NCBI RefSeq assembly: GCF_000971195.1
Contig: NZ_BBLZ01000003.1
Coordinates: 62,001 to 126,000 of the forward strand
Length of the DNA: 64,000 nucleotides
Direction of reading: 5' to 3'
Source of the DNA: Demequina soli
Lineage (GTDB): Bacteria; Actinomycetota; Actinomycetes; Actinomycetales; Demequinaceae
Under the pieces are notes generated by a model, which saw only the letters and a program-made list of their open reading frames with translations, ran no database searches and was not told the origin of the DNA. Position 1 is the first letter of the stretch. Each line of letters starts with the position of its first letter. Both the position numbers and the translations under genes were made by a program. Shown here in pieces: positions 25,137 through 34,384 of this stretch.

Positions 25137-25823
25137 ATGACGCAGATGACACCGCTCGACACCGTCGCCGCGCTGGGCAGGACCGCGGCGCCGCCGCTGT
25201 CGCCGGACCAGATCCGCGCCGTCCGCCAGGAGATCCAGCGGTTCCTGCTCCAGTACGAGTTCGGGCTGCGCGAGATCGAGACGAAGCTGACGATCCTGCG
25301 CGACGAGTTCCTCGAGCTGCACGACTACAACCCGATCGAGCACATCTCGAGCCGCGTGAAGTCCCCCGACAGCCTGCTCGACAAGGTGGCCCGCAAGGGC
25401 ATCGCGCGCGACCTGGACTCCATCCGCGCCGAGATCACGGACATCGCGGGCGTGCGGCTGACGTGCGCGTTCAAGTCGGACGTGTACCGCCTGTTCGGGC
25501 TGCTCACGCGGCAGGACGACGTGTCGGTGCTGCGCGTGCGGGACTACATCGCCCACCCCAAGCCGAACGGCTACCAGAGCCTCCACGCCGTCGTGGAGAT
25601 CCCGGTGTTCCTGTCGTCGGGCTCGGTGTCCGTGCCCGTCGAGGTGCAGTTCCGCACCGTCGCGATGGACTTCTGGGCCAGCCTCGAGCACAAGATCTAC
25701 TACAAGTACGACGCGGACGTGCCCGAGTCGCTCACCGCGGAGCTGCGCGAGGCGGCGGCCACGGCGGCCGAGCTCGACGAGCGGATGGCGCGGCTGCACC
25801 GCCAGGTCCACGGCGGCGGCTGA
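25137..25823 (+). CDS. Small alarmone synthetase-type GTP pyrophosphokinase (RelA/SpoT domain)
   Basis: 228 residues carrying only the (p)ppGpp synthetase domain, without the hydrolase, TGS or ACT domains of long Rel proteins. Visible motifs: YNPIEHISSRVKSPDSLLDKVARKG, DIAGVRLTCAFKSDVYRLFGLL, RDYIAHPKPNGYQSLHAVVEIPVFL and VEVQFRTVAMDFWASLEHKIYYKY, which match the RelQ/YjbM group. It should make ppGpp or pppGpp from ATP and GTP/GDP. The start is the ATG after GAAGAGGAGCACG. It is transcribed divergently from the histidine kinase operon (108-nt gap) and converges on the aldose epimerase gene with an 8-nt gap. Confidence 0.92.
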   Translation: MTQMTPLDTVAALGRTAAPPLSPDQIRAVRQEIQRFLLQYEFGLREIETKLTILRDEFLELHDYNPIEHISSRVKSPDSLLDKVARKGIARDLDSIRAEITDIAGVRLTCAFKSDVYRLFGLLTRQDDVSVLRVRDYIAHPKPNGYQSLHAVVEIPVFLSSGSVSVPVEVQFRTVAMDFWASLEHKIYYKYDADVPESLTAELREAAATAAELDERMARLHRQVHGGG

Positions 25824-25831
25824 CCCGGCGG

Positions 25832-26779
25832 TCATGCGCCGAGCGCGCGCAGCCCGAACGTCGCGACGGTGGTCACGCCCGGCGCGAGCACGATGAGGTC
25901 GCGCCCCGAGTTGAGCGCGTCGGCGGGGCACGTCATGGGCTCGACCGCGACGGCGGCGCGCGGGCGCCCGTCGTCGACCTCGTCTGCCGTGTACGCCTGC
26001 ACCCACCGATAGGCGCGGTCGAGCGTCATCTCGACGCCGCTCCCGCTCGCGGCCGTGAGGCGCACGCGCGCCGTGCCGTCGGCGTCGCGTCGCAGCGCGG
26101 TCCAGCCATGGTTGAGGACGCGCGCGCCGATGGGCCGCGGGGTGCGGAGGTCCAGCGCGCCGCCGTCGTGCGTGGCCACGGGGACGATGCGCTCGGGCAG
26201 CAGGCGGTCGGGCGTCACGAGCATCGCCTCGTCGGCGGGGATCTCCAGGGTCCAGCCGTCCACCGCGTGCGGGGCGGCGGGTCCGGCAAGGAGGTACGGG
26301 TGGACTCCGAGGCCCACCGGGGCGGGCGTCGCCGACTCGTTGCGCACCGTCACGACGTGGGTCAGCCCCTCCGACGACAGCGCGAACGCGACCTCGATGT
26401 CGAGCCGCCACGGATACCCCGGTCCCGCCTCGAGGGTGGCGCCGAGCACCACGCGCTCGGCGGCGACGCCCCGCGCCGCGAAGTCGAGGCCCGCGACGAG
26501 CCCGTGGTTCGCGGTGCGCCGCCCGGGCTCGTTGATGGCGAGCGTGTGGGTCTCACCCGCGAACGGATAGCGGCCGTCGGCCGTGCGGTTGGGCCACGGC
26601 GCGAGGAGCGCGCCGCGCATCGCGGGGCGTTCCTCGTCGGCGGCGAACGGCAGCACGAGGTCGTGGCCGCGATGGGTCAGCGTCCGCAGGCTCGCGCCGA
26701 CGCTCGCGATGGTCGCCTTGTACCCGGCCGCCGTGACCGTGTGCTGCGCGCCGGACGTCGCCCTCCCGGGCTCAGGCAC
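25832..26779 (-). CDS. Aldose 1-epimerase family protein
   Basis: Mutarotase-fold protein of 315 residues interconverting sugar anomers. Motifs: LTHRGHDLVLPFAADEERPAMRGALLAPWPNRTADGRYPFAG, NEPGRRTANHGLVAG (first active-site histidine), GVHPYLLAG (second histidine) and RAAVAVEPMTCPADALNSGRDLIVLAPG (glutamate base). The GTG start overlaps the stop of the upstream DUF5107 gene (GTGCCTGA), implying translational coupling, and family length is right from there; an ATG five codons further upstream is the alternative. Its place as last gene after GH35 and DUF5107 suggests it handles released galactose or a similar hexose. Confidence 0.88.
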   Translation of the reverse strand: MPEPGRATSGAQHTVTAAGYKATIASVGASLRTLTHRGHDLVLPFAADEERPAMRGALLAPWPNRTADGRYPFAGETHTLAINEPGRRTANHGLVAGLDFAARGVAAERVVLGATLEAGPGYPWRLDIEVAFALSSEGLTHVVTVRNESATPAPVGLGVHPYLLAGPAAPHAVDGWTLEIPADEAMLVTPDRLLPERIVPVATHDGGALDLRTPRPIGARVLNHGWTALRRDADGTARVRLTAASGSGVEMTLDRAYRWVQAYTADEVDDGRPRAAVAVEPMTCPADALNSGRDLIVLAPGVTTVATFGLRALGA

Positions 26780-29717
26780 CGGGCGCGGTGCCATCGCGCT
26801 CGGACCCCTCGCGCGCGAACAGCAGCAGCTCGGGCAGGCTGGTCGCGAAGTAGTCGGTGACGCCGTCCTCGCGCACGGGCGCGGGCGGCGCGTAGAGCGC
26901 GCGGGCCTCGCCGAGGCTCCGCGGCGGGTCGACGACCCCGTGGCCGAGCGCGGCGTTGGCGCGGTCCCAGGCCGCGAGCGCGCGACCCTCGCCGCCCTCC
27001 CACGGGTGGAAGGCGCGCGAGGTGAGGATGGCGAGCGCACGCGCCGCCTCCCCCGCGGTCACGAGCAGCTCGACGTACTCGATCGTGAGGTCGTCGCGCG
27101 TGAGCACCGACTCCTCGAGGGGACGCAGCGCGCCGAGGCGCTCCGCGGCACCGTGACCGAGCCTGACGGCGAGCTGGTCGCGCTCGTACAGCAGGCGTGC
27201 GTCGCGGGGCGCGGCGGCGAGTGCCTGGGCGTAGCGGGTCCACGCGAGCGCGTCGTCGTGGGCGACGTTGTAGGCGGCGAGGCCCGCGTTGCGCAGCAGG
27301 ACGGGGTCCTCGAGGCCGAGCGCGATCGCGGCCTCCCACTCGTGCGCGGCCTCGGCGCGGCGGTCGTGCGCGTAGAGCAGCATGCCCAGCAGCGCGCGGG
27401 CAGCGGCGTCAGCGGGATCGGCGGCGATCGCGGCGACGAGGGCGTCGTGCGCGTCGAGGCCGCGCGGGAACGCGAGCGCGCGGTCGGTGCCGCGGGCGGC
27501 GGCACGCCGGCGTGCGGCCTCCCCGCGCCGGCCCGCGCCGTCGAGCAGCATCGCGGCCAGGTACTGCGCGACCGGTCGGACGTTGCCCGACCCGTTCGGC
27601 GGCGCGGCGATGGCGACGTCCAGCGCCTCGAGCGCGCCCGGCACGTCACCGGCCTTGGCGAGATCGAGCGCGACGTCGACGAGCATCCCCGGATCCGGGG
27701 CGACCGGGCGACCCGCGAGGACGCGCAGGGTCGCGTCGAGGCGGTCGGCCTCGAGCGCGCGCTCGAGCAGAGCCTGGGCCTCGGCGGCGCGACCGGACCG
27801 GCGGAGGAGGATCGCGCGCACGGCGGTGCGGCGGGTGTCGTGGCCCACCGTGCCGTCGAGCGACTCGAGGACGCGCAGCGCGGCGCGGTTCCGTCCCCGT
27901 CGCGCGTGGGATCGGGCGAGCTCGAGCCCTGCGGCCGCGGCCCACGTGCCGTCCCAGCCGGCCTTGCCGAAGGCGCGCTCGGCCTCGTCGTCGCGGCCCA
28001 GGCGCGCGAGCACCAGGCCCGCGAGGTAGAAGGCCTCGGCGTCGAGGGGGTTGGCGTTGCGCCGGGTCTGGCGCGCCAGCGCGGTCTCGATGTGGGGCAG
28101 CGCATCGGCGTAGCGGCCCGCGCGGTACCACCGGTCGGCGATCGCGAGGTGGGTGCGCGCGTCGCCGGGATCGCGGCGCAGCGCCTCCTCCCACCACTCC
28201 ATCGGCGAGCGGGTCGGGTGCCGGTACTGGCTGAGGTGCAGCCCGGTGAGGTAGAGCTCCTCGACCGTGGCCGTGTCGGCGGGCGCGGGAGGCTCCTCGG
28301 CGACCCACGGCTGCTCGTCGGGTGCCTCGACCGTCGCCCAGCGCACCAGGAGGCCGCCCTCGGCGTCGCGCAGCTCGAACGACTCGGCGCCCGTGAAGGC
28401 CGGGTGCGAGAGCGTGGCGGTCTCTCCTGGGGCGAGGTCGACGATGCGCTCGGCCAGCACGGCGTCGCCGTCGAGGAGCCGCGCGACAGCACCGCGCTGG
28501 GGGGACGTGACCGCGAAGGTCGCGACCAGCGCATCGTCCCGCATGACATTGACCGCGGCATCGGGCGTGGCGGCATGCGCCGGCCCGATCGCGGGGATCG
28601 GGTACCACTGCTGCGAGAAGACCTTGGTCTCGCCGGGCAGCAGCCACGAGAAGTCGGGCTGGTTGTCGGTGTAGACGCCCGCCATGAGCTCGACGTAGGG
28701 GCCGTCGCCGTCGGTGAGCTGGTCGTCCCACGCGTGACCGAAGGGCGCGTTGCCCCAGGTCCACTGCTTCTTGCCGGGCGAGACTCGGCGCTCGGCCCAG
28801 TGCACGAAGCCGGCGCCGGCGGCGTGGTCGTAGCCGCCGAAGAAGTCCTCCTGCGAGTCGACGATCATGTACGAGGTCGGCACGGGGATGTTGCGGTAGA
28901 AGTCGATGCGGTCCGCGCCCGGCTGCTGCGCGGCCAGGGCCGGGTAGTCGACGTTGTAGTACGGGCGGTCGGCCTCCGGGAACGCCGTGAGGGCCCGCCT
29001 CGCGTGGTCGGCGACGTAGCGCACGTCCTCGGGGAAGAACGACTGGTAGTCGTCGTGGACCCGCGCGGCGACGTTCGACCACCACAGGAAGGTCTGGCGC
29101 TCGCTCGTGCGGTTGTGCACGCGCACCACCAGCTCCACCACCGACGAGTCCGGCCGCAGGCGGATGCCGTGCTGCGCCGACATGCGGGCGAACGGGTCGT
29201 GGTCGTAGCACCACACCGTCACCGACCCGTCGGCGCCCGTCTCGATCGACGTCTCGACCGGGAGGTACGTCGCGGGCCGGTGATGCTGCGGCCAGTTGAA
29301 CTCGACGCCGCCGCTGATCCACGGCCCCGCCAGACCCACCAGCGCGGGCTTGATCACGTTGTTGCGGTAGAAGAAGTCGTAGCACGTGGTCTTGTCGTAG
29401 CCGACGTGGATGCGGCCGCCGAGCTCGGGCAGGACCATGAGGCGCACGTACGCGTTCTCGAGATGGACGGCCCGCCAGTCGCGCGTGACGGGCTCGTCCG
29501 CGATCGACTCCGTGAAGGGGAGCGGGTACACCTTGCCGCTCGATCCCTGGTAGACCCGCTTGTCCAGGTACATCGGGTACGGGCTGGGCGCCCCCGCCTC
29601 GTAGGTGCGGATCGGGACCGGCTCGCTCCACGCGATCGCCCCGCCCGCCGCGAGCTCCGCGGCGAGCGTCGCGGGGGCGTCCGGGAGGGCGATGGCGGCG
29701 GCGGTCTGGGAGGTCAT
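26772..29717 (-). CDS. DUF5107 and TPR-repeat protein
   Basis: 981 residues. The first about 380 (YPLPFTESIADEPVTRDWRAVHLENAYVRLMVLPELGGRIHVGYDKTT onward) form the DUF5107 domain, a galactose-mutarotase-like beta-sandwich often found beside glycoside hydrolases; ISGGVEFNWPQHHRPATY and FLWWSNVAARVH are typical blocks. After a linker, about residues 490-960 are helical repeats with TPR-like spacing (WWEEALRRDPGDARTHLAIADRWYRAGRYADALPHIETAL). No signal peptide, so cytoplasmic. Between GH35 and the epimerase in one operon with overlapping ends, it probably acts on the same oligosaccharide; the activity of DUF5107 proteins is not established to my knowledge. Confidence 0.88.
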   Translation of the reverse strand: MTSQTAAAIALPDAPATLAAELAAGGAIAWSEPVPIRTYEAGAPSPYPMYLDKRVYQGSSGKVYPLPFTESIADEPVTRDWRAVHLENAYVRLMVLPELGGRIHVGYDKTTCYDFFYRNNVIKPALVGLAGPWISGGVEFNWPQHHRPATYLPVETSIETGADGSVTVWCYDHDPFARMSAQHGIRLRPDSSVVELVVRVHNRTSERQTFLWWSNVAARVHDDYQSFFPEDVRYVADHARRALTAFPEADRPYYNVDYPALAAQQPGADRIDFYRNIPVPTSYMIVDSQEDFFGGYDHAAGAGFVHWAERRVSPGKKQWTWGNAPFGHAWDDQLTDGDGPYVELMAGVYTDNQPDFSWLLPGETKVFSQQWYPIPAIGPAHAATPDAAVNVMRDDALVATFAVTSPQRGAVARLLDGDAVLAERIVDLAPGETATLSHPAFTGAESFELRDAEGGLLVRWATVEAPDEQPWVAEEPPAPADTATVEELYLTGLHLSQYRHPTRSPMEWWEEALRRDPGDARTHLAIADRWYRAGRYADALPHIETALARQTRRNANPLDAEAFYLAGLVLARLGRDDEAERAFGKAGWDGTWAAAAGLELARSHARRGRNRAALRVLESLDGTVGHDTRRTAVRAILLRRSGRAAEAQALLERALEADRLDATLRVLAGRPVAPDPGMLVDVALDLAKAGDVPGALEALDVAIAAPPNGSGNVRPVAQYLAAMLLDGAGRRGEAARRRAAARGTDRALAFPRGLDAHDALVAAIAADPADAAARALLGMLLYAHDRRAEAAHEWEAAIALGLEDPVLLRNAGLAAYNVAHDDALAWTRYAQALAAAPRDARLLYERDQLAVRLGHGAAERLGALRPLEESVLTRDDLTIEYVELLVTAGEAARALAILTSRAFHPWEGGEGRALAAWDRANAALGHGVVDPPRSLGEARALYAPPAPVREDGVTDYFATSLPELLLFAREGSERDGTAPGA

Positions 29718-32053
29718 GGCCTGTCTCCTGCGGTGAGTCGGGTGCGGGCGACGCGGATCACGTCGAGAGAGCGGACGGTGATGCCGTCGGGGACGGCGCG
29801 GACGCTCGGGTCGACCCACACGCCGGTCGCGGCGCGCCACGGGAGCAGCTCGAGCACGAGCCCGCCGGCCGCGACCTCGTCGCGGACGGGAGTGAGGTCG
29901 ATGTCCCAGTCCCGGCCGTGCCAGAAGTGGTCGCCGATGACGCGCCCGTTCACGACCGCGCGCCCCACGTCCCCGGTCCATCCGACGCGCAGCAGCACCC
30001 GGTCGACGCCGTCGAGCGCCTCGCGCGGGATGGCGACCGGGACGCGGGCGGCGCCCGAGAAGTCGGTGGGTGCGCTGAGGCGGTCGAGCGGGCCTCCCCG
30101 GACGATGCGCGGCGGCGCGGGCGCGACCACGGCGCCCGGGGCGCCGAGGGGCACCACCCCTCCCCCGGTCGCCACCGTCCGGTGCGCCCACAGCGCGCCG
30201 TCTCCGGGCGGCGCGAGCACCGCGAGGGCGGCGGCGGGGCGCTCGGAGTGCAGCACGAGGTCGCCGTCGAGGGCGTAGACAGGGCACTCGGACAGCACCG
30301 GCCGCGCCGCGCCCTCGATGTCGAGGACGTAGAGCCGGTCGGCGGTCGCGGGGTCGGCCACGAGGATGCGCGTGCCCGGCACGTCGACCACCGTCTCGGG
30401 CCCGGGCGCGCGTGTCAGCGTTGCCGCGGTCGAGCCGCCGTCGAGCTCGACGTCCACCGGGCCGGCCACGTCGACGTCGCCCTCGAGGACGATCTCGACG
30501 GGCACGCCGTCGGTGGCCGCGAGCACGAGCAGGTCGCGGCCGTCCTCGAGCGGCACCCGGGTCACGATCCCGGCGGTCGCGCTGCGCAGGGCGAGCCCGC
30601 CGGCGAGCGGGAAGCGGAGCGGCCAGGCGACGGACACCCCGGCGGGCAGGTCGACGGGCCGGCGCGGCACGGTAACCGTGCCGTCCTCGAGGGCGACCTG
30701 GAACCGCACCCCGGGCTGGGCGGGCAGGGGCGCGCGATCGGGCTGGTACGTCGTGGCGAACAGGTACCCGCGCGCATCGTCCGCCCGCACGGCCCATCGC
30801 AGGTCGTCGCCGTCCTCGCCGCCGCCGACCGTGGCGCGCATCGCGGCGATCGCGGGGTCCGTCGCGAGCCACAGGTGCTGGCGGCGCAGCAGGTGGTGGT
30901 GGTCGCGGATCTGGCCGTGCTCGCCGATGGGGGCGTGGAAGTCGTACGTGAGGGTAGGGACGTCGTTGGGGTAGCCGGTCGCGTGCGACTCGTGCTCGGT
31001 GCCGGCCGCGCCCGTGCGCTGCGTCCCGCCGGCGTACATGTAGTAGCCCTGCCACACCGATCCCGAGCCGATCTTCGCGAGCGCGAGCGCCGCGACGTCG
31101 CGCGGGGTGACGAGCGGCCGCCGGTGGTAGGCGACGTGCATGCCGCCGCCCAGCTCGCACGTGGCGAAGGGCACGGCGGAGTCATCCTTGAGCGCCACCC
31201 GGCCGGGTGCGAGGACGATGCCGTCGAGGGCCTCGCGCAGGTCCGCCCCGACCGTGAGGTCGTCGCGGACCTCGGAGTACCGGAAGTGGAAGGCGGAGAA
31301 GGCGGGCCAGTCGGTGGCGGTGTCCTCCCAGAAGCCGTCGGCGTAGGCGCTGTAGACGGGCATGAGGGTCGCGGGGACCTCGGCGCCGCCCCAGCCGGTG
31401 GCGGTCCAGAGGGGCACGTCGAGGCCCGCCTCCTCCGCGATGCGCCTCAGCGTCGCGAGGTGCTCGGGCTGGTCGTACAGCTCGTTGTCCATCTGCGCGC
31501 CGATGACCGGGCCGCCCTCGGCATGGCTCAGGCCGGCGAGCTGGGCGACGATCTGTGCGTAGAGGGGGCGGACCAGGTCGAGGTAGGCCGGGTCGTTCGT
31601 GCGGGGGTTCACGTCGAGGGCGAGCAGCCAGTCGGGGAAGCCGCCGTGACGGGCCTCGCCGTGCGCCCACGGGCCCATGCGCACGATGACGTCGAGCCCG
31701 TGTCGCGCCGCGGCCTTGACGAACGCCCGCAGGTCGAGGTTCCCGTCCCACCTGAAGTCGCCCGGCGACGGCTCGTGCGCCTGCCACAGCACGTAGGTGG
31801 CGACCGAGGTGAGGCCGCCGGCGCGCGCGTGGCCGAGCACCTCGTCCCAGCGCTCGCGCGGCAGCCGCGAGTAGTGCACCTCGCCCGTGATCGGGAACGT
31901 CGGGACGCCTCCGCGCTCGATCCAGCCGCTGGTCACCTCGATGCGGTCGGCGGCGCCCTCGGGGTCGCCCAGCGGCAGGTGCCCGCGGCGCACCTCGGAG
32001 GCGGGACGGACGCTCAGGCGCCGGTCGGCGCGCACGGCCTCGTTGCTCGTCAT
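29714..32053 (-). CDS. Glycoside hydrolase family 35 protein (beta-galactosidase-like)
   Basis: 779 residues. The TIM-barrel start FPITGEVHYSRLPRERWDEVLGHARAGGLTSVATYVLWQAHEPSPGDFRWDG is diagnostic for GH35. The acid/base is Glu191 in GAQMDNELYDQ and the nucleophile is probably Glu300 in ATCELGGGMH. Beta-rich accessory domains occupy the C-terminal half. No signal peptide is seen, so it probably cleaves imported oligosaccharides. The ATG lies 6 nt after a TACGAT box. It is the first gene of the operon GH35-DUF5107-aldose epimerase (ATGA overlap with the second). Divergent from the cellulase-like gene. Exact linkage cannot be read from sequence. Confidence 0.92.
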   Translation of the reverse strand: MTSNEAVRADRRLSVRPASEVRRGHLPLGDPEGAADRIEVTSGWIERGGVPTFPITGEVHYSRLPRERWDEVLGHARAGGLTSVATYVLWQAHEPSPGDFRWDGNLDLRAFVKAAARHGLDVIVRMGPWAHGEARHGGFPDWLLALDVNPRTNDPAYLDLVRPLYAQIVAQLAGLSHAEGGPVIGAQMDNELYDQPEHLATLRRIAEEAGLDVPLWTATGWGGAEVPATLMPVYSAYADGFWEDTATDWPAFSAFHFRYSEVRDDLTVGADLREALDGIVLAPGRVALKDDSAVPFATCELGGGMHVAYHRRPLVTPRDVAALALAKIGSGSVWQGYYMYAGGTQRTGAAGTEHESHATGYPNDVPTLTYDFHAPIGEHGQIRDHHHLLRRQHLWLATDPAIAAMRATVGGGEDGDDLRWAVRADDARGYLFATTYQPDRAPLPAQPGVRFQVALEDGTVTVPRRPVDLPAGVSVAWPLRFPLAGGLALRSATAGIVTRVPLEDGRDLLVLAATDGVPVEIVLEGDVDVAGPVDVELDGGSTAATLTRAPGPETVVDVPGTRILVADPATADRLYVLDIEGAARPVLSECPVYALDGDLVLHSERPAAALAVLAPPGDGALWAHRTVATGGGVVPLGAPGAVVAPAPPRIVRGGPLDRLSAPTDFSGAARVPVAIPREALDGVDRVLLRVGWTGDVGRAVVNGRVIGDHFWHGRDWDIDLTPVRDEVAAGGLVLELLPWRAATGVWVDPSVRAVPDGITVRSLDVIRVARTRLTAGDRP

Positions 32054-32059
32054 GGCGCC

Positions 32060-32065
32060 ATCGTA
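32060..32065 (-). promoter_or_regulatory. -10 box (TACGAT) for the GH35 operon
   Basis: On the minus strand TACGAT ends 6 nt before the ATG; geometry as in the other leaderless genes. Confidence 0.55.
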
Positions 32066-32175
32066 TGGACGTCCGGGCAACCCCGCGCTGGACGCTTGAG
32101 CGCGCGGCATGGACGGATCGACTGTCTGCGAAGGCGGGGCGGTGCGCGACCGTGGGGAGGCAGCGCATCGTCCCG

Positions 32176-32181
32176 TACCGT
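32176..32181 (+). promoter_or_regulatory. -10 box (TACCGT) for the cellulase-like gene
   Basis: TACCGT ends 6 nt before the GTG start. A decamer copy (32164-32173) lies just upstream, between the two divergent promoters. Confidence 0.5.
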
Positions 32182-32187
32182 CGGAGC

Positions 32188-33402
32188 GTGCCGACCGACC
32201 GCCTCGCGATCTCCCTGTGGGACTTCTCCTGGTACACGCGCGCCACGGACGCGTACGCCGACCTCGACGACGCGGTCGCGCAGGCGGTCGCGCGCGGCTA
32301 CAACGCCCTCCGCATCTGCGCCGCTCCGCTGCTCCTCGCGGGCGGCCACGGCCTGCCCGAGGAGCTCGGCGTCACCTCGCTGGGCGCGTGGCCCGGAGGC
32401 CGCCGCGGCGCGGGCACCCGCTGGTACGACGTGCCGCGCGACGCGACCGTCCACCTCCGGCGCCGGCTCTTCGCGCTGCTGGAGGCGGCCGCGCGGCACG
32501 GCGTGCGGGTCATCCTCGCGAGCTGGGAGCACCAGCAGTCCCCCGCGTTCTCCGCCGACGAGCGGTGGTGGCGCGCGATCGACGCGGTGCCGCACGAGGA
32601 TCGCCTCCGGGACCTCGCGGGCGCGTTCACCGCGCTGCTCGCGGACATCCGCGCCGCGGGCCTCCTCGACGCCGTCGCGTTCGTCGAGCTCCACAACGAG
32701 GTCGACTTCTCCCGCGTGCCTGGGGACGCCCACGCGATCGACGAGGCGATCGGGCTCGTCTCGCGCGAGCACCCCGACGTCCCCGTCACGGTCAGCTACG
32801 GCAAGCCGCCGCATCGTGACATCGCCTCCTTGCCCGGATCGCTCCAGGTCGGCCAGTTCCACGTCTACGCGTACGGGGTGCTCGACGCGCTGCAGCGGCG
32901 CATCGACGTGCGCGGGACCGGCACCGACGGCTTCCCGAACGCGGCGCTGCGGGCGCTGCTGCGGGACGATGCGCCGACGCTCGCCGAGTACGGGCGGCCC
33001 GAGGCCTGGCGGCTCGAGGCGACCGTGGTGACCGACCAGATGCTCTACACGTACGACGCCGTCGACCCGGCCCGCTGGGACCGCTGGCTGCACGAGCACT
33101 ACGGCGAGCACCGCGACGCGATGCACGACGCGATCCGTGCGCGCGTCCGCGCGATCGGCGCGTGGGCGCGGGCGAGGGACGTGCCGTTCGTCGTCGGCGA
33201 GGGGTGGGTGGGCTACACGCCGCTGCGCTCCACCTTCGAGGACGGTCCCGTGGGCCAGGAGCTCGCGGAGACCGGGATCGCGGAGGCCGTCGACCAGGGA
33301 GCGTGGGGCGCGGTGCCGACGTCGAACGCCGCGCCGCACCACCCGCTGTGGGGCGACGTCGCGTGGCAGCGCCGCGCGACCGCGATGATCCGTTCCGCCT
33401 AG
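32188..33402 (+). CDS. Cellulase-like TIM-barrel protein (GH5-like), substrate unknown
   Basis: 404 residues. The fold signals are LAISLWDFSWYTRATDAYADLDDAVAQAVARGYNALRICAAP, the acid/base segment VAFVELHNEVDFS (NE pair after beta4) and a late glutamate FVVGEGWVGYTP (candidate nucleophile on beta7), with HVYAYGVLD in between. This resembles GH5/GH-A clan enzymes and the family named cellulase-like in databases. No signal peptide, so intracellular. The GTG start is set by the -10 box 6 nt before it. Divergent from GH35 and convergent with the AraC regulator (1-nt gap), it likely belongs to the same polysaccharide locus. Confidence 0.8.
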   Translation: MPTDRLAISLWDFSWYTRATDAYADLDDAVAQAVARGYNALRICAAPLLLAGGHGLPEELGVTSLGAWPGGRRGAGTRWYDVPRDATVHLRRRLFALLEAAARHGVRVILASWEHQQSPAFSADERWWRAIDAVPHEDRLRDLAGAFTALLADIRAAGLLDAVAFVELHNEVDFSRVPGDAHAIDEAIGLVSREHPDVPVTVSYGKPPHRDIASLPGSLQVGQFHVYAYGVLDALQRRIDVRGTGTDGFPNAALRALLRDDAPTLAEYGRPEAWRLEATVVTDQMLYTYDAVDPARWDRWLHEHYGEHRDAMHDAIRARVRAIGAWARARDVPFVVGEGWVGYTPLRSTFEDGPVGQELAETGIAEAVDQGAWGAVPTSNAAPHHPLWGDVAWQRRATAMIRSA

Positions 33403-33403
33403 G

Positions 33404-34267
33404 TCACCCCTTGCGCAGGTCCCGGTACTCGCTCGGGCTCATCTCGTGGACCTTGCGGAACTGCCGCGAGAAGTACAGCGGGTCCGTGTAGCCCGCGGCG
33501 TCGGCCACGTCGGCGACCCGCATCGCGGTCGTGTCCAGCAGACGGCGCGCCTCCGCCATGCGCCGCGCGGTCACGTAGGCGAGCACGCCGCCGCCGGTCG
33601 CGCGGCGGAACAGCGCCGACAGGTGGGAGGGCGACACGCCGACCATCGCCGCGAGCTCGGACACGCGGACGGGGCCGTCGAAGCGCTCGTCGACGTACGC
33701 CATCGCGCGCGCGAGCGGGTCGCCGCGCTCGGGCACGGTGCGGTCGACGGCGATCTGCGTGAGCAGCTTCCACGCGGTCCCGGCGGCCCCGAGCAGCTGG
33801 GCGGACGCGACGGCGCGCTCGAGCGTCGTGACGACCTCGTCGAGCAGGGCGACTGCGCGCTCGGCGTGGCGCAGCGCCATCACGGGACGCTCGGCGGTGA
33901 GCCCGGTCGCGGCCACCAGCTCCGCGACGTCCGACCCGCGCAGGTGGCACCACCAGATGGTCCACGGCGCGGCCTCCGAGGCGCCGTAGCGGTGAGGCGT
34001 CCCGCCGGGGATCACCGCCGCCGCGCCGGCGCCCACCGCATGCCGCACGCCGGCGAGCTCGACCCATCCGGCGCCGCCCACGCACACGATCATGATGGTC
34101 TCGGGCACGCCGCGCGGCCTGCTGCGCGCGTGGAAGCGCGCGGCCGGGAAGAACCCCGCGTCGGTCACCACGAGCCGTCGCGTCACCGGGCTGCGCAGCG
34201 CCGCGGCGACGCGCGAGCGCTCGACCACGTGCATCCGCTGCCGCTCGAAGCCCTCGACCAACTCCAC
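33404..34267 (-). CDS. AraC-family transcriptional regulator
   Basis: 287 residues with an N-terminal cupin-like sensor domain (FFPAARFHARSRPRGVPETIMIVCVGGAGWVELAGVRHAVGAGAAAVIPGGTPHRYGA) and a C-terminal double HTH: VRVSELAAMVGVSPSHLSALFRRATGGGVLAYVTARRMAEARRLLDTTAMRVADVADAAGYTDPLYFSRQFRKVHEMSPSEYRDLRKG. Such proteins usually bind a sugar and activate adjacent glycan genes. The start is uncertain: I use the GTG at 34267 because CACGAT stands 6 nt before it; a longer reading would begin further upstream. Target genes are probably the neighbouring GH35 and cellulase-like genes. Confidence 0.87.
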   Translation of the reverse strand: MELVEGFERQRMHVVERSRVAAALRSPVTRRLVVTDAGFFPAARFHARSRPRGVPETIMIVCVGGAGWVELAGVRHAVGAGAAAVIPGGTPHRYGASEAAPWTIWWCHLRGSDVAELVAATGLTAERPVMALRHAERAVALLDEVVTTLERAVASAQLLGAAGTAWKLLTQIAVDRTVPERGDPLARAMAYVDERFDGPVRVSELAAMVGVSPSHLSALFRRATGGGVLAYVTARRMAEARRLLDTTAMRVADVADAAGYTDPLYFSRQFRKVHEMSPSEYRDLRKG

Positions 34268-34372
34268 CGGGTCATCGTGGCAGGCGCCGCGCGGCAGCGG
34301 GTGGCGCCGCGCGGCGCGGGACGATGCGTCGGGCGGGGTCCGGCGCCGGGTCGCCGTGCCATGCGACGCGCC

Positions 34373-34378
34373 TAGAGT
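34373..34378 (+). promoter_or_regulatory. -10 box (TAGAGT) for the patatin-like gene
   Basis: TAGAGT ends 6 nt before the GTG start; no ribosome binding site. Confidence 0.5.
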
Positions 34379-34384
34379 GAGCAC

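Noticed and set aside
26583..30278. A 1231-codon plus-strand open frame opposite DUF5107 and GH35
   Set aside because: No recognisable domain; the opposite strand encodes well-conserved families with overlapping operon structure.
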